Shown piece by piece: positions 48,090 to 59,929 of a DNA stretch of 64,000 nucleotides; within the stretch, counting starts at the first letter, position 1; the number at the start of each line of letters is the position of its first letter. The DNA lies in assembly GCA_022496805.1 (NCBI GenBank), contig CM040103.1, forward strand, positions 1,878,001-1,942,000, given 5' to 3'. Both the position numbers and the translations under genes were made by a program. The stretch comes from Pohlia nutans (Eukaryota; Streptophyta; Bryopsida; Bryales; Mniaceae). The notes beneath the pieces are model-generated. The model made no database searches and was not told the origin of the DNA. It worked only from the letters and a program-made list of their open reading frames with translations.

Positions 48090-48375
48090 TTCTTTATACG
48101 GTATATGCTCTCGAACTTAGATCGATGGACTTAACTTGCGGCCTAAACCTATTAAAACTCTCCAGATAATAATGGGTCCGTGATAGCCGGTCGGTATAAA
48201 GCTTGGATCAACAGAATCAGCTGTCAGGAAGAATGCTGTTCCAGCAAACAGACGGATCGGATTGCGTGTGTCAAATTGGAGCTCCGGGTAAGTGTTGCAG
48301 CGTGTTCAGTATGTGTTGATCGATCTCTGAACTACGGTAGATATATTTCTGAGGAAGAGTGCATTTTTGGTGGAG

Positions 48376-48382
48376 TTTTATA
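48376..48382 (-). promoter_or_regulatory. TATA box of microgene B3
   Basis: TATAAAA on the minus strand at the conserved distance. Confidence 0.5.
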
Positions 48383-50094
48383 CTAAAGTTCTGATTCCCG
48401 TCGTAACGATCTCTGTTCAAATGACGCGGACTGAGATTTGTCAGCGGACGCTCGGACAGGTCTACCGAAGTTGATCGATCAAACGCAGCTTGAGGTCGCA
48501 TTCTTGAAGCGAAGCACTGGATACTCTGACTCGCGCGGTGGATTCATATGAATTCGTGTTGAACGGCGCTGGCTAGCTCACGACTAGACACGATATGTGC
48601 AAGTGTCGTCTGGCAGTGAAACCCAAATTGCACGTCCTAGCTACTAGTTGACACTGTAAGAAGTTACTAAGTTCCTCCAAGGTTGGAATAGGAGGTTTCC
48701 TGGGAAAGTGTGATCGATGGAGTTTCGATAGTTACTAATATATTTGGTCAACTTTGTCCATAGACGGTACATAATAACTGATGATCTGCCGCCGGAAGTT
48801 TGCCACTTCTGTAGTGCAGCCACATGCTGTGTGACGCCGATGAGAAATCAAAAAACCGTTTCCGACATCACGTGCCTCTGCGTCCTTTTAATAATTTCTA
48901 GCTTGGAGACTGCCAGGAATGAAGTGGAATGGACATTGATTTCACTCGTTATGGATTTTCTAGGTCCACGGTCTTCACGAAGTTTGTCCAGCTTCAGAAG
49001 GTGAACCAGTGCGCACGCTGGCACCTTTTCCAAATCTTCTAGTTTTGTGCCACGTTTTCTGGTAATGGAGGAGTTGACATCCCAGGCTGGAGGGTAGCTG
49101 ACCTGAATCCGATTGAAATTCCTGTGCAGTGTGAACCGAATTTTGTGTACAGCGCAAGTCGGTAGAATTATTCAACGCACAGGGACAGTGATTTTTTTGT
49201 CAGGAGACAGTCTAGCACTATTGCTACTTTTCATGGCTTGAGGAGCAATCCAGGCTCCTAGGGTGCTCTTTTCATGTTACCCCTAACCCCTAAGTGTCGG
49301 ACTGACCATTTTCGTGGCGATTTCCAAACAGCAGGGAGTGCCCATGGTTAGGAAATGAGGAAATGATACTTTTCAAGATTTGATTTTAGTGTTAAATTTG
49401 GGGTAGAGATCATATTCTAGTGTTGTTTGATGCATTTCATTTGCAATATTGAGGTTCATTGAGGAATTTTCAACGACAAAAACCTCAATATTGTCGTAGT
49501 GTTAAAAATTTACTAAGTATTTCAGGAATCAACTGATGTTCTCTCATTTGAAATGTTTTCCTTGTAAAATTTTAAAATAAAAATGTCTAGTTCTTAACCA
49601 ATCATACCAAATTTACAATTTTAAAAATAAAATTTGTAATTTTGGTGAATTTTGAAAAATAAATACTTCCAAATACATAAAATGAGTATCTAAAACTATT
49701 TTTGGAAGTTTGACCAAACGGATAATTACGAAACATCGTGTGTCAATTTATTTATTTTTGACCAAACTTCATCAAAGCTGTAAAAGTAACATTTTATAAC
49801 ACATCTAGGTATTGCTCTTATCCCCTCTGTCATTTTAGGGTTTAGTGTGCAAGGAGCTTCGTAGGATCACGTTTGGTCGTTTTTCAATCCATCGTTGATA
49901 TTCACCTACTAGTTGCTAATTTCAAATGAAAAGGGTGCCAACTATAAAAGTTTAGAGGCTATCTTTTACTTTTTAGTCCAATTTACCATTCCTCAAAATT
50001 ATTGAAATTGTGTGTTTTATGGTACTTTAAAGCTCAAAACTTTAAAATTCCAATGTACAATGTTGGAAGAGTTTTTCTATCCAATTTCTTTTTA

Positions 50095-52043
50095 TGTTAG
50101 GTTATCAGGCATGCACTTTCATTGTAAATAAACAATTATTTTATTTATTTTTTATCCTTATCTTTATCTTTTCTTTTATCCTTTCTTTTATCTTGTTTCT
50201 TTTATCTCATTTCCTTTTGTCTTCTTTTTGTTTTCCTTCTTGTTTGCCTTCTTGTCTTCTTCTTTTTCTTTATTTGTTCTTCATTCTCTTCTTTTCATTT
50301 TTTTTTCTTCTTGTGGCAACCACAAACTCCACTACCACACCCAAAAAGAAAAAGAAAACTTATTTCCTTCTTTTGTCTTCTTTTTGGTCTAAGGTTCACA
50401 AGCCCTAGAAAAATATAAAATATAAAATATAAAGTTCACCCGGCGGCTGAACCTTAAACGGTTGAACTGAACTGAACTGAGAAGTAGAAAAAAAGAAAAA
50501 AACGTCTTTTTTTTTGTTCCTTCATTTATTTCGTGCAGGGTGCGCGGCCGCGCACCCTATCCGGCCTTCTTTCCCCTCTTCAGCAGGTCTTCCATGAAGG
50601 TGAGCGCCACCAGTACGGGAGCTCTCCGTTTCTCCACTCGCAGGGAACTCTCTGTTTCTCCATTCGCTGGGAGCTCGCCGTTTCTCCACCAACAGTTTTA
50701 GGGTTCGCGCTGCCGGCAACCCTAAGCCCATTGACAACTTCGTGAGGCGGCACGGTCAAGTATGTGGGACGCGACGTAGGCGCCAAAACTCACGAGGCCG
50801 TGGACGCTGTCAACAAAAAGGTGGACGAGGCCACGAGGGAGGCGATAAGGCCAACCAAGTGCGCGACGAAATGAAGACATACACTCGCGACACCTTGGAT
50901 TCCGCTACTGAAACTCGTGACGGTCAATCCGTTGTGGTGCGCACATCCCCATCTCTTTGCGCTGCATCTCCATTTCCTTGTGTGCACAGTGCCATCTCCT
51001 CTGCACAGTCTGCGCAAGTGTCCTCAAGAATGTTTTGAGTCTGATCTTGGTGTGCAGGAGGAGGCACAAAATGCTGCAGGAAATGTGGGCGACAATTTGA
51101 AGCAGAACGTCGATTATGAAACTGGCGCAGTGAAGAATGCGGCGGATGACGCAAGCAAAAACGCTAAGAATAGCACGCAAAGATTGGGCTTGGTTGTAGT
51201 GTACGATAGAGATTGGGCTCGGTTTTAGATTTGATTGATAATTGTACAAATTGAAATTTGAATTAATATCGTGTAATGGAAATCTTGAAGAGCAGTGCTG
51301 GTTGTTTTTCTCTTTCTCTTTTTCTATGAAAGCAAATGAAGAAATTCATTGCAAGAGCAGTGCTGTTTTATTTTATTTTCCTCTTTCTTTGCAACCAAAT
51401 GAACAGACTTGTTGCAAAAGCAGAGCTGGTTTAGCTTGCAGAGCAGATGCTTCTTCTTGGATGCTTCATACTTATAAAAAACACTAATGCTTCTTACTTA
51501 TAAAAAACTTATACTTCATACGTCATTAAAAAAAGAATTCAAAATTTCAAAAAAAAGAAAACAATGGCCATTCACCTCATCTTTTTTTTTTTCTTTTATC
51601 TTTTTTCCTTGTCTTCCTCCTCCGCTGGTTAAAGAGAAGAAGATGCCGAAACAAAAAAAAACAAACAGAAAAATATAAATAAAATAAATAAAATAATGTG
51701 GTGCACATGTGGGGTTTGCGGTTGTTACAAGAAGAAAAATAATAAAAAGAAATGAATGAAGAAAATATAGGAGAAAGAGAAGAAGACAAGAAGGAAGACA
51801 AGAAGGAAAACAGGAAGAAAACAAGAAAGAAATAAACAAGATAAAAGAAAAGATAAAAGAAAAGATAAAGATGAAAGAAAAGCTAAAGATAAGGATTAAA
51901 ATAATATTTTTTATAATGAAAGTAATTGTAGAAAGACAAAAAGTGTTGTTTTTTAAAGAATATTTTTAGACAAAGTTTTTAATGCGTTCCGGGGCCAAGT
52001 GCATGATTATATGGCCAAGTGCGTAAATAGCAAATTGCGTGTT
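50095..52043. mobile_element. Mutator-like element carrying LEA gene pieces (Pack-MULE type)
   Basis: The right end (51980-52043) matches the left end of the element at 61719: CGCACTTGGCCATATAATCA and a (A/C)GCTATTTACG-like terminus. The internal arms are T-rich on the left (50125-50310) and A-rich on the right (51720-51920), nearly reverse complements. The outer 100 bp or so of the left TIR is missing. Between the arms are a 20-bp GC palindrome beginning GGGTGCGCGG at 50538 and exons of a LEA-like gene. No transposase. Confidence 0.65.
50745..51190 (+). pseudogene. Captured LEA (group 3-like) gene fragment
   Basis: The first piece reads KYVGRDVGAKTHEAVD and VNKKVDEAT in one frame, then GDKANQVRDEMKTYTRDTLD in another, so it has a frameshift near 50840. 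A likely intron (50923-51057, ACG|GTCAAT to TGTGCAG) leads to EEAQNAAGNVGDNLKQ and VKNAADDASKNAKN. Alternating Ala, Lys, Asp and Glu with 11-residue periodicity is typical of late embryogenesis abundant proteins, which protect cells during drying. The retained intron shows capture at the DNA level. Confidence 0.65.
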
Positions 52044-54707
52044 TATAGTGCCCAAAAAGAATACGGTGGTGATGATGTAACTTTTATTTGTACACAGTCC
52101 AGGTCCCGCTGCCAACCTGTTACACTCGCATTGCCTTTACATCCATCCAACGGGACAGAAGTTCAGTCAGAGAAAAGGGATGAATATCTACAGCGGGTGG
52201 CTGGAGGTCACTGGAGTGGAGCGAAAAAAATGAAAAAAGGAAAGGAGAAAAATGAACCAAAATTAATTTTATTTTTAAAAACTGTAAGCGCCCGCTTGCA
52301 CGTAGCTTGGCACCTATAGCTCCAACCAACTTTTCAAATAAAAAAATAAAAAAATAAGAATTTCAAAGATTTACAGTTTCAAAAAGAAATGTTGTCAGCT
52401 AGCGTTGGCCAACGTGCTGCTGTATTTCAAAAAGAACTACAGACTCAACTTTCATCAATTTGTTAATTTTGAAAACTTGTGACAATTTTACAAACATTAC
52501 ATCCCATTCTATGCCAATTCTATAAATCAAGGTGTCTTATTTCCGGGTACGCAACTTCTATATCATACGGAGGGGGCATCAGCATTAAAACGGCTTAGAG
52601 GTTGGGTTTTGTAAATGTTATATCAAATTACAAATAAAAATACAGATCATATAAAGTTAGGTGAAGACCAAATTAAATAAAATGAGATGTAAAAATATCT
52701 TAGGTTGCATACTTACTAAAAAAAGCTCGGTCCACATTGTATATAAAGAATTGAAACACCTATGTATAATTATTAAAAATCCATATGAGAAGTTGCCTCC
52801 AATTAAAATTAAAAGTAATTTGCAGTGATTTATTTATATTAATGAAAAATCTTGAATTATTATTAAAAAGCCCAAAAAGTTGGGTAGCTTGGCCTATGTT
52901 GCATGTATAAAAAAACCTCATATAATTAGGTTCTTAATGCTAAAAATTTCTTCAAAGAATAACTAGTTCCTATGTATAAGTACATTATTAGATTCCTTGT
53001 TCAAAGGGCTACAAGAGTTTCTTACATTGATCAAAACAAGTTATAATACTTGAAATTGAACTAAAGTGCAATATTTAGGTGATTATAATTAGGGACATAT
53101 AATACGGGAGTTATGTACCCAGGGCCTAATTTTTCTCTTTCTCATTTTTTCTCATTCACCATAAACATGAATGACAGACTTCAGAGGTGGTTCTGCGGCC
53201 ATGGATGGAGTGGAATTCAGATTGACTTGTAATGAATTTTCTGGGTCCACCTTAACGATCTTTAATTGAACCTCAAGTTTGGTGGTGAAGGAGTTGACTC
53301 CAAATGACAGTTGACATCCTATGGGGTGGATTCAAAGGAAATCTAATATGTGCAGTTTTAACAGAATTATATGTACTGTACAGTACAAGTCAGTAGAATT
53401 CTTGCAACGGATGCTGGGGTGCGTTATGATTGGGTGAAGTAGATCTTAAACAAATCCATTAAATGGTGAAATTTCAAGAATTTGGCACTTTCTCAGTGAC
53501 CATTTCTGGAACCTCAAATCTATAGCAATTTTAGTTTTTAGACCTTTGTCCAGTTGAAAGTCATATTTTTGGTACTGTAGAGTACAGAACACGCCATATT
53601 TATACAAAAATGACCATTTTATCAAATTTTCCACGTGGGATACTGTTAGACACTCACATCTTCAGTTGACTTCATGATGTGCCCATGAGTTTATTATGAT
53701 CAGTGATTACTCGTTGAGCACTTGTTCCGATTGTCAAAATCGCTACCGACCGTACGGTTTATCCGATTCAAAGGAAATGAAGTGTCCAAGGTTAAATGTC
53801 TGCAAGTCATATGTTGACTCTAAGGGCTCTTGCCAGGCTGGAGTTTAATTTTCCCCGGAGTGCTCATCGATCGATTAGGAATTATAGCTAGTTTATCCTT
53901 CTTTCGATGGATCAGCAATTCTTCTGTCCCTAAAAAACACAACGAAGCTAACGAAACGAAAAAATTCTGAATGAACTGATGGAAACAGACCGTTTCGATC
54001 AATCCCCTGATTGAATCCCCTGACTGAAACCTAGGATCTAAACCAGTGCTGGTTTTCCCTGCTCTAAGCATGCAGCTAGTGAACTTCACAAACTCATGAT
54101 ATTAAACACGCCATTTTAACGAATATGACCATGATATCTTCATTTGTTTACATTTGAAGAGCTAGCGGCGCTGGTTCCTTAATTGGACTAGGAATTCGTC
54201 AAGATGATTGTTGTCAGTTTTTATGTGCACTGTCGAGATTCATCACTGATCGCAGCTAGATTCAGCTCAGAAAAGAATTGCAGCAACAATATCGACACAC
54301 TAGAACCAAACCGGGGAACGAAATGCACAAAATAATAATTCAATGAATTGATTCCTCTCACATATACAGTCGTATTGATTTCAAATCATTGTCACAACAT
54401 TGATCAGGCCTGTGATCGATGGTTGAAGTCAATAATGACTCAGGGATTACTCTAACAAACTATTGCTATCAAATGAATCTGTACAAAAGAATGGTCACGA
54501 GTTCAGGGCTCATGATTAAAAAGAATGGCAACTGTCTGATGGAATGAATCCAGAGATCGACGAACAGCTCATTCCATCCATATTCTGTAGGTCGGCGGAA
54601 GAGCTAGCTCGGACCTTCAATGGCATTCAATTGGCTCCAGGGCTTCTTCAAATTCTTGCTTTCGTTGCACGATCCTGATTAGTTGTCTTCCGATCAGTTG
54701 ACCTGTT

Positions 54708-54866
54708 TCATTGACGCTTAGACGGAGGTTGCCACTTGGAGGAGCCACCATCTCCCATGGGAGACTTGGATGGAGGTCTCCATTTGGAAGAGCCACCATC
54801 GCCCATGCGACCCGACTGCTTCGGTGGACTCCACTTCGATGATCCTCCATCACCCATCACTGCCAT
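54708..54866 (-). CDS. 52-aa repeat microprotein, copy B4
   Basis: Intact type B copy, with two departures: SKWSPP in the first repeat and SKWQPP in the third. It ends KRQ. TATA box at 55144-55150; the first ATG after it is the start codon. The two substitutions fall on the K/R position that already varies among repeats, while GDGGSSKW and PP are unchanged. Confidence 0.68.
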   Translation of the reverse strand: MAVMGDGGSSKWSPPKQSGRMGDGGSSKWRPPSKSPMGDGGSSKWQPPSKRQ

Positions 54867-55143
54867 TGCTTTACATGCTCTCGAACTTAGATCGATGGAC
54901 TTGCGGGCTTAAACTTAATATAAAGATCTCTAGATAATAATGGGTCCGTGATAGCCGGTCGGTATAAAGCTTGGATCAACAGAATCAGCTGTCAGGAAGA
55001 ATGCCGTTCCAGAAAACAGAAGGAACGGATTGCGTGTGTCGAATTGGAGCTCCGGGTAAGTGTTGCAGCGTGTTCAGTATGTGTTGATCGATCCCTGAAC
55101 TACGGTAGATTTATTTCTGAGGAAGAGTGAAGATTTGGTGGTG

Positions 55144-55150
55144 TTTTATA
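55144..55150 (-). promoter_or_regulatory. TATA box of microgene B4
   Basis: TATAAAA on the minus strand, 278 bp upstream of the ATG. Confidence 0.55.
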
Positions 55151-57706
55151 CTTTCTGATTCCCGTCGTAACGATCTCTGTTCAAATGACGCGGACTGAGA
55201 TGTGTCAGCGGACGCTCAGACAGACCAAAGTTGATCAAACGCAGCTTGAGGTCGCATTCTTGAAGCGAGGCACTGGGTACTCTGACTCGGTGGATTCATA
55301 TGAATTCGTGTTGAACGGCGCCGGCTAGCTCATGACTAGACACGATAATTATATGCAAGTGCCGTCTGGCAGTGAAACCCAATGTGCACGTCCTAGCTAG
55401 CTACTAGTTGACACTGTAAGAAGTTACTAAGTTCCTCCAAGGTTCGAATTTCTGTGCAGTGTGAACTGAATTTTGTGTACAGCGGAAGTCGGTAGACTTA
55501 TTTCAACCTTGATTTCAACGCACAGGGACAGTGATCTTTTTGTCAGGAGACAGTCTAGCACTTTGGATACTTTTCATGGCTTGAGGAGCAATCCAGGATC
55601 CTGGGGTGCTCTTTCCATGTAACCCCTAAACCCTTAACCCCTAAATGACGGAGGGGGTAAATGACGGAGGGGGTAAGGGCAAAACATAAATGTGTTATAA
55701 AAAATTACTTCTTCAACTTTGATGAAGTTTGGTCCAAAAGAGAAAATGAGGAGCTTGATGTTTAGTAATTTTTCATACGGTCAAATATCAAAAAATAGTT
55801 TTTTATCATCTCATAATGAATTTAGAAGCATTTAACTTCAAATATTTATAAGAATCACAAATTTTATATTTAGAAATTGAAATTTTGTATGATTTGTTAA
55901 AACTAGACATTCTATTCTAAAATCAAAAATTGCAAATTTTTCAACGGAGAGAACATCATTACTTTCCCCAAATAGTAAGTTTTCTAACACTAGACAATGT
56001 AGAAGTGTTTTTCTTTGAAAATTTCTCCCGGGTGGAGTTTAACTCGGATTGACATGATTCAAATTGGGTTGGAAAGTAGACTTGATTACCTATTTAAAAA
56101 TATTTTTTATTTTCTATAAAAATGGTTTTTTTTCTATTTCGAGCAGCCCATAAAAAAAGGGCAGAGACCATAAAATGGTTGATCCGTCACTTAGGAGTTA
56201 AGGGACAGATTGACCATTTTCTGGTCATAGCCCAAACAGCAGGGACTGCCCATGGTTACGAAATGAGTAAATAGTATTTTTTCAAGATTTGATTTAAGTG
56301 TCAAAATTGGGGGTAGAGATCATATTCTAGTGTTGTTAATTTCATTTGTAATATTAAGGCTCACAAAGGTATTTTTCAAATACAAAGACCTTTGTCAATA
56401 TTGTCCTAGTGTTATAAATTTACTATTTGAAGAATCTAATGACGTTCTCTTATTTGAAATATTTTCCGTTTTAAATTTTAAAATAAAATGTCTAGTTTTT
56501 CACCCAATCATACCAAAATTATAGTTAAATTCTAAAAATGAAATTTGTAAACTTGGTGAATTTTAAATGGTAAATACTTCTAAATTCATTAAATGAGTAT
56601 GTAAGACTATTTTTGGAAATTTGACCGTACCAATAATTACTTAACATCATCCTTCAGTTTTTTCTTTTGGATCAAACTTCATCGAAGTTAAAAAAGTAAC
56701 ATTTAATAACACATTTAGGTATTGCTCTTACCTCCTGGATATATTCACAGTAACACGATCCAAGGAAACTGTAACGAGTGATTAATTTAACGCATTGTTA
56801 AACAACAATCTTATCATATTAATTGATAATGCAATATAAATTAGTAACTACATATAATCTATATCATTATACAATATACTAAAGTTTGACGATGTTTGGG
56901 AAGTTATTGGTACTCCAATACGACTAAAATATGGTCGTAACCAGTCATTAATAACAACTAATGTGCTAAAATGTTCAAAATATGTTGCAAAATGTCCTTA
57001 AAATTTTCTAATATCTACATAAATTGAAGATATTATTTTCTAAGCACTCATCAAGAGTCGTTATAACTGGGCGGGATTGGGTCGTGTTATTGTGAATGTA
57101 CCCTCCTCTGTCATTTAAGGGTTAAGCGTGCAAGGAGCTTCAAAGATCTATGTTTGGTCGCTTTTGAATCCATCGTTGATATTCACATGGTTGCTAATTT
57201 CAAATGAAAAGGGTACCAACTATAAAAGTGTGAAAGCTATCTTTCACTTTTTAGGCCAATTTATCATTCCTCAAATTGTTGAAATTGTGTGTTTTATAGT
57301 ACTTTAAAGCTCAACACCCTAAAATGCTAATATACAGTGTTGGAAAAGTTTTTCTATCAATACTCTTCTTAGGCATGCACGCCTTGTTGTTCATCACTAT
57401 TATTTACATTTTTGCTAAAATTTTCATACTATTCTAAACGTGTTTGTAATTAATATGATCTTTATAAGAATATACTTCAAAAAATCTTCTAAATTTTATA
57501 TATAAATAGATAATTATGGAAAAAAAGGAAAATTTGGTTAAGCAATTTGTTATATATGAGAAAAATATCATAAAGAATATAATAAATTATTTTAAAATGC
57601 AATGAATTGATGAGGATTGACAAGGTAATTATATTATGAACGTTTAATGGTTAAAACATAGGTAATATCATTTCATCATTTGAAGTAATACACATGTGCT
57701 ACCTAG

Positions 57707-58541
57707 CCCCTAAGGGTCCCTAGCTTTTTTGGGCTTAAAATCATGATCGCATTTGATGTGTTATAGGTCTAAATGTAAGAGAGGTATAGAAATCTCAACC
57801 GTACAATCTTGTAACATACATGTCGATCATGTGAATCAATTTTTGGAGTCATTTGGCCATATAGATTGCAAGATCATACTAGTGTTTTAGACTTTTAGTG
57901 CTAAAAAAGTATGCTGAAATTTTCCAAGCAACACAGTTAGAGGTGAAATTTGTTTCCAAAATTACTCAAATGAAAAAACTTTGAACTATAAAGTAGTTCA
58001 AAATCATCATATAAACACATTGGTACCAAAAAAGCCTCATGAAAAAATTTAATGTGCCCTAAAATGGCCTTGCGATGTCGAAAAGTAGTCCAAAATGTGA
58101 CCCACTTGAATCAAAAAGCAAAAAGTGCCCAAACTAGATCCGTGCACTAAAATGACTACCAAACATTCATAACAACATGGATTGACCTGAAAATTTTAAT
58201 ATTTTACCATGATAATTAGAATTCAAAGGGAATTCAACCCCTTAAGTTTTATTGAAAACGGACTTGGGATGAAAGAGATACAAGGCCCCGAAGTTGTTGC
58301 CATCAAAATTCATAGAAACTGTTCAAAAAAAGATACCTACAATTTTCAAATGATCACCAAAAATTCAATTTATCTTGTGTTGATTTGAAATATTTATCAC
58401 ACATTCCATACATCATACGGGGAGTTTTTGCACTATTTCATTAAAATTGAAAATGTTTTACAAAAGTTATAGCTCTTCGAAGGTGAATGTCTCCCAAAAA
58501 CCTTCAAAATATGGACGTCGGGACGTCGGGACAGTTAGGGG
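57707..58541. mobile_element. 835-bp nonautonomous element with CTAG duplication
   Basis: Both ends begin CCCCTAA (left CCCCTAAGGGTCCC, right read backwards CCCCTAACTGTCCC). CTAG flanks both sides (57703-57706 and 58542-58545). The paralogous region near 1395-1420 has the flanks joined (CCTAGTTGCTACTTAGG on the opposite strand), so this is an insertion. The ends resemble the TTAA element at 15380. No transposase. Confidence 0.7.
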
Positions 58542-59155
58542 CTAGGTGCTAATCTAGTTAGGTTTAAAGAGTCTTTACATGGAGATCATCCATTGATATT
58601 GATCATCCATATAGAAAATTTGGCAATCAATCCTGCCCGACAATAAGCAACGTAACCTCACAAATGTTTCAATCATCTCCATACTGACATGTATACAATT
58701 TTTTAAATACAGTGGTATATAATGCGTTAACACATGAGCAGCCTCAATGAAAGCTGTAGAATTTTACTGTTGTCAAATTGTTGTTGTGACAATATTCTGA
58801 GATCCATGTGTGAATAAAGAATCAGGAACTACTCTAATCATCTTTTGCTGTCGAATGAATCTGTACAAAGAATTAATTGTGAGCTTGGAGCTAATAAATT
58901 TTACCCAAGTATATACTATTCGAAATGGATTGATCTGGAACTTTGATGAGACTGACAACCAGCTCATTCATGTGCTGCCGGAAGATCTTGTTGGCTCAGG
59001 CATCCATTGTCGATGGCTTTCATTCTTCGATCGAATAGATTGTCGCAACATTCGAAGGACAGAATGTGCCAGGTTGTTAGAGTTCATGCTTTCGTTGCAT
59101 ATGCCGACAGTCGTGCCTGATCTCGATCAGTACTTGTCTTGCTAGTAAACTCGTT

Positions 59156-59314
59156 TCATTCACGCTTTGAAGGAGGCCTCCACTTCGAAGAGCCACCATC
59201 GCCTATGGGAGACTTTGATGGAGGCCTCCACTTGGAAGAGCCTCCGTCGCCCTCGGGAGCCGACTGCTTCGGAGGTTTCCACTTCGATGATCCTCCATCG
59301 CCCATCACCGCCAT
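59156..59314 (-). CDS. 52-aa repeat microprotein, copy A3
   Basis: Intact type A copy. First repeat GDGGSSKWKPP, spacers KQSAPE and SKSPI, end KRE. The Met before the second and third repeats is changed (E and I), which shows that only the GDGGSSKW(K/R)PP blocks are held. TATA box at 59596-59602. A 275-bp MITE sits 53 bp upstream of the TATA box. Confidence 0.68.
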   Translation of the reverse strand: MAVMGDGGSSKWKPPKQSAPEGDGGSSKWRPPSKSPIGDGGSSKWRPPSKRE

Positions 59315-59595
59315 GAGATATTGCAAAGCTCTCGGGAAGGACACGAGAAGCAAGCAAGTGTTGGCAGGTATGTATGGAGCTTCAGTGGGAACAGCTAGAA
59401 ATATTCTCAGGAAGAACGCGCCTTTCAGATCAAGCAGAAGCTGGTGCTCAACGTATATCAGATTAGAGCACCCGGCGGGTGTAAGTTTGATATATCACTT
59501 GTTGCAGCGTGGTCAGTTTGTGTAGATGAGCACTTGAGCTGTGATGGAATGATTAATTGTGGAGGAAGAATGAATGTCTGGTGGCTCTGGTGCTG

Positions 59596-59602
59596 TTTTA
59601 TA
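59596..59602 (-). promoter_or_regulatory. TATA box of microgene A3
   Basis: TATAAAA on the minus strand, 282 bp upstream of the ATG. The conserved GTCAGCGGACGC block has been pushed away by the MITE. Confidence 0.55.
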
Positions 59603-59654
59603 CGGTCTGATTCACGACGCAACGAGCTCTGTTCAAATGACGCACGCGGACTTT

Positions 59655-59929
59655 CACTGGAAGCTTTGGAGAGTTTAGCCCCCGGGGCTAAACTGGCTTG
59701 GGGGGGCTAAACCACCTCAGTTTAGCCCCGGCTAAACCCGAATCTTCCATTTTAGCCCCGGCTAATTTGTGTTTTAGCCCCGGCTAATGGTACAAAAAGG
59801 GGGTTAAAATGGGGGCTAATGGTACAAAAATTTAGCCCCCCCCATTTTTCAATTAGTGCTAAGGGGGGCTAAAGAGGGGGCTAAACCACCCCACTTTAGC
59901 CCCGGCTAAACCAATCAAAGTTCCCAGTG
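59655..59929. mobile_element. 275-bp CACTG-ended MITE
   Basis: The ends read CACTGGAAGCTTTGG on the left and CACTGGGAACTTTG from the right. TTT is duplicated (59652-59654 and 59930-59932). The paralogous promoter of A2 near 13700 is uninterrupted. The interior is about eight copies of TTTAGCCCCGGCTAAA-like palindromes. A 3-bp duplication and CACT ends fit a CACTA-type element. Confidence 0.75.

Larger units (their letters stand above)
47535..54301. repeat. Unit 3 of the microgene array, lacking the A gene
   Basis: It contains B3 and the B upstream region (to about 49300), then the AT-rich spacer (49300-50090). The Mutator-like element at 50095-52043 follows in place of the A gene region. The array flank resumes at about 52050, with the stretches 52330-53170 and 53170-54301 shared with unit 2. 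No other gene is seen in 49300-50090 or 52050-54301. Confidence 0.8.

Noticed and set aside
50094..50408. Phe/Leu/Ser-rich 'membrane protein' frames at 50094, 51516, 61823 and 62556
   Set aside because: They are translations of the T-rich arms of Mutator-like elements and differ between copies.
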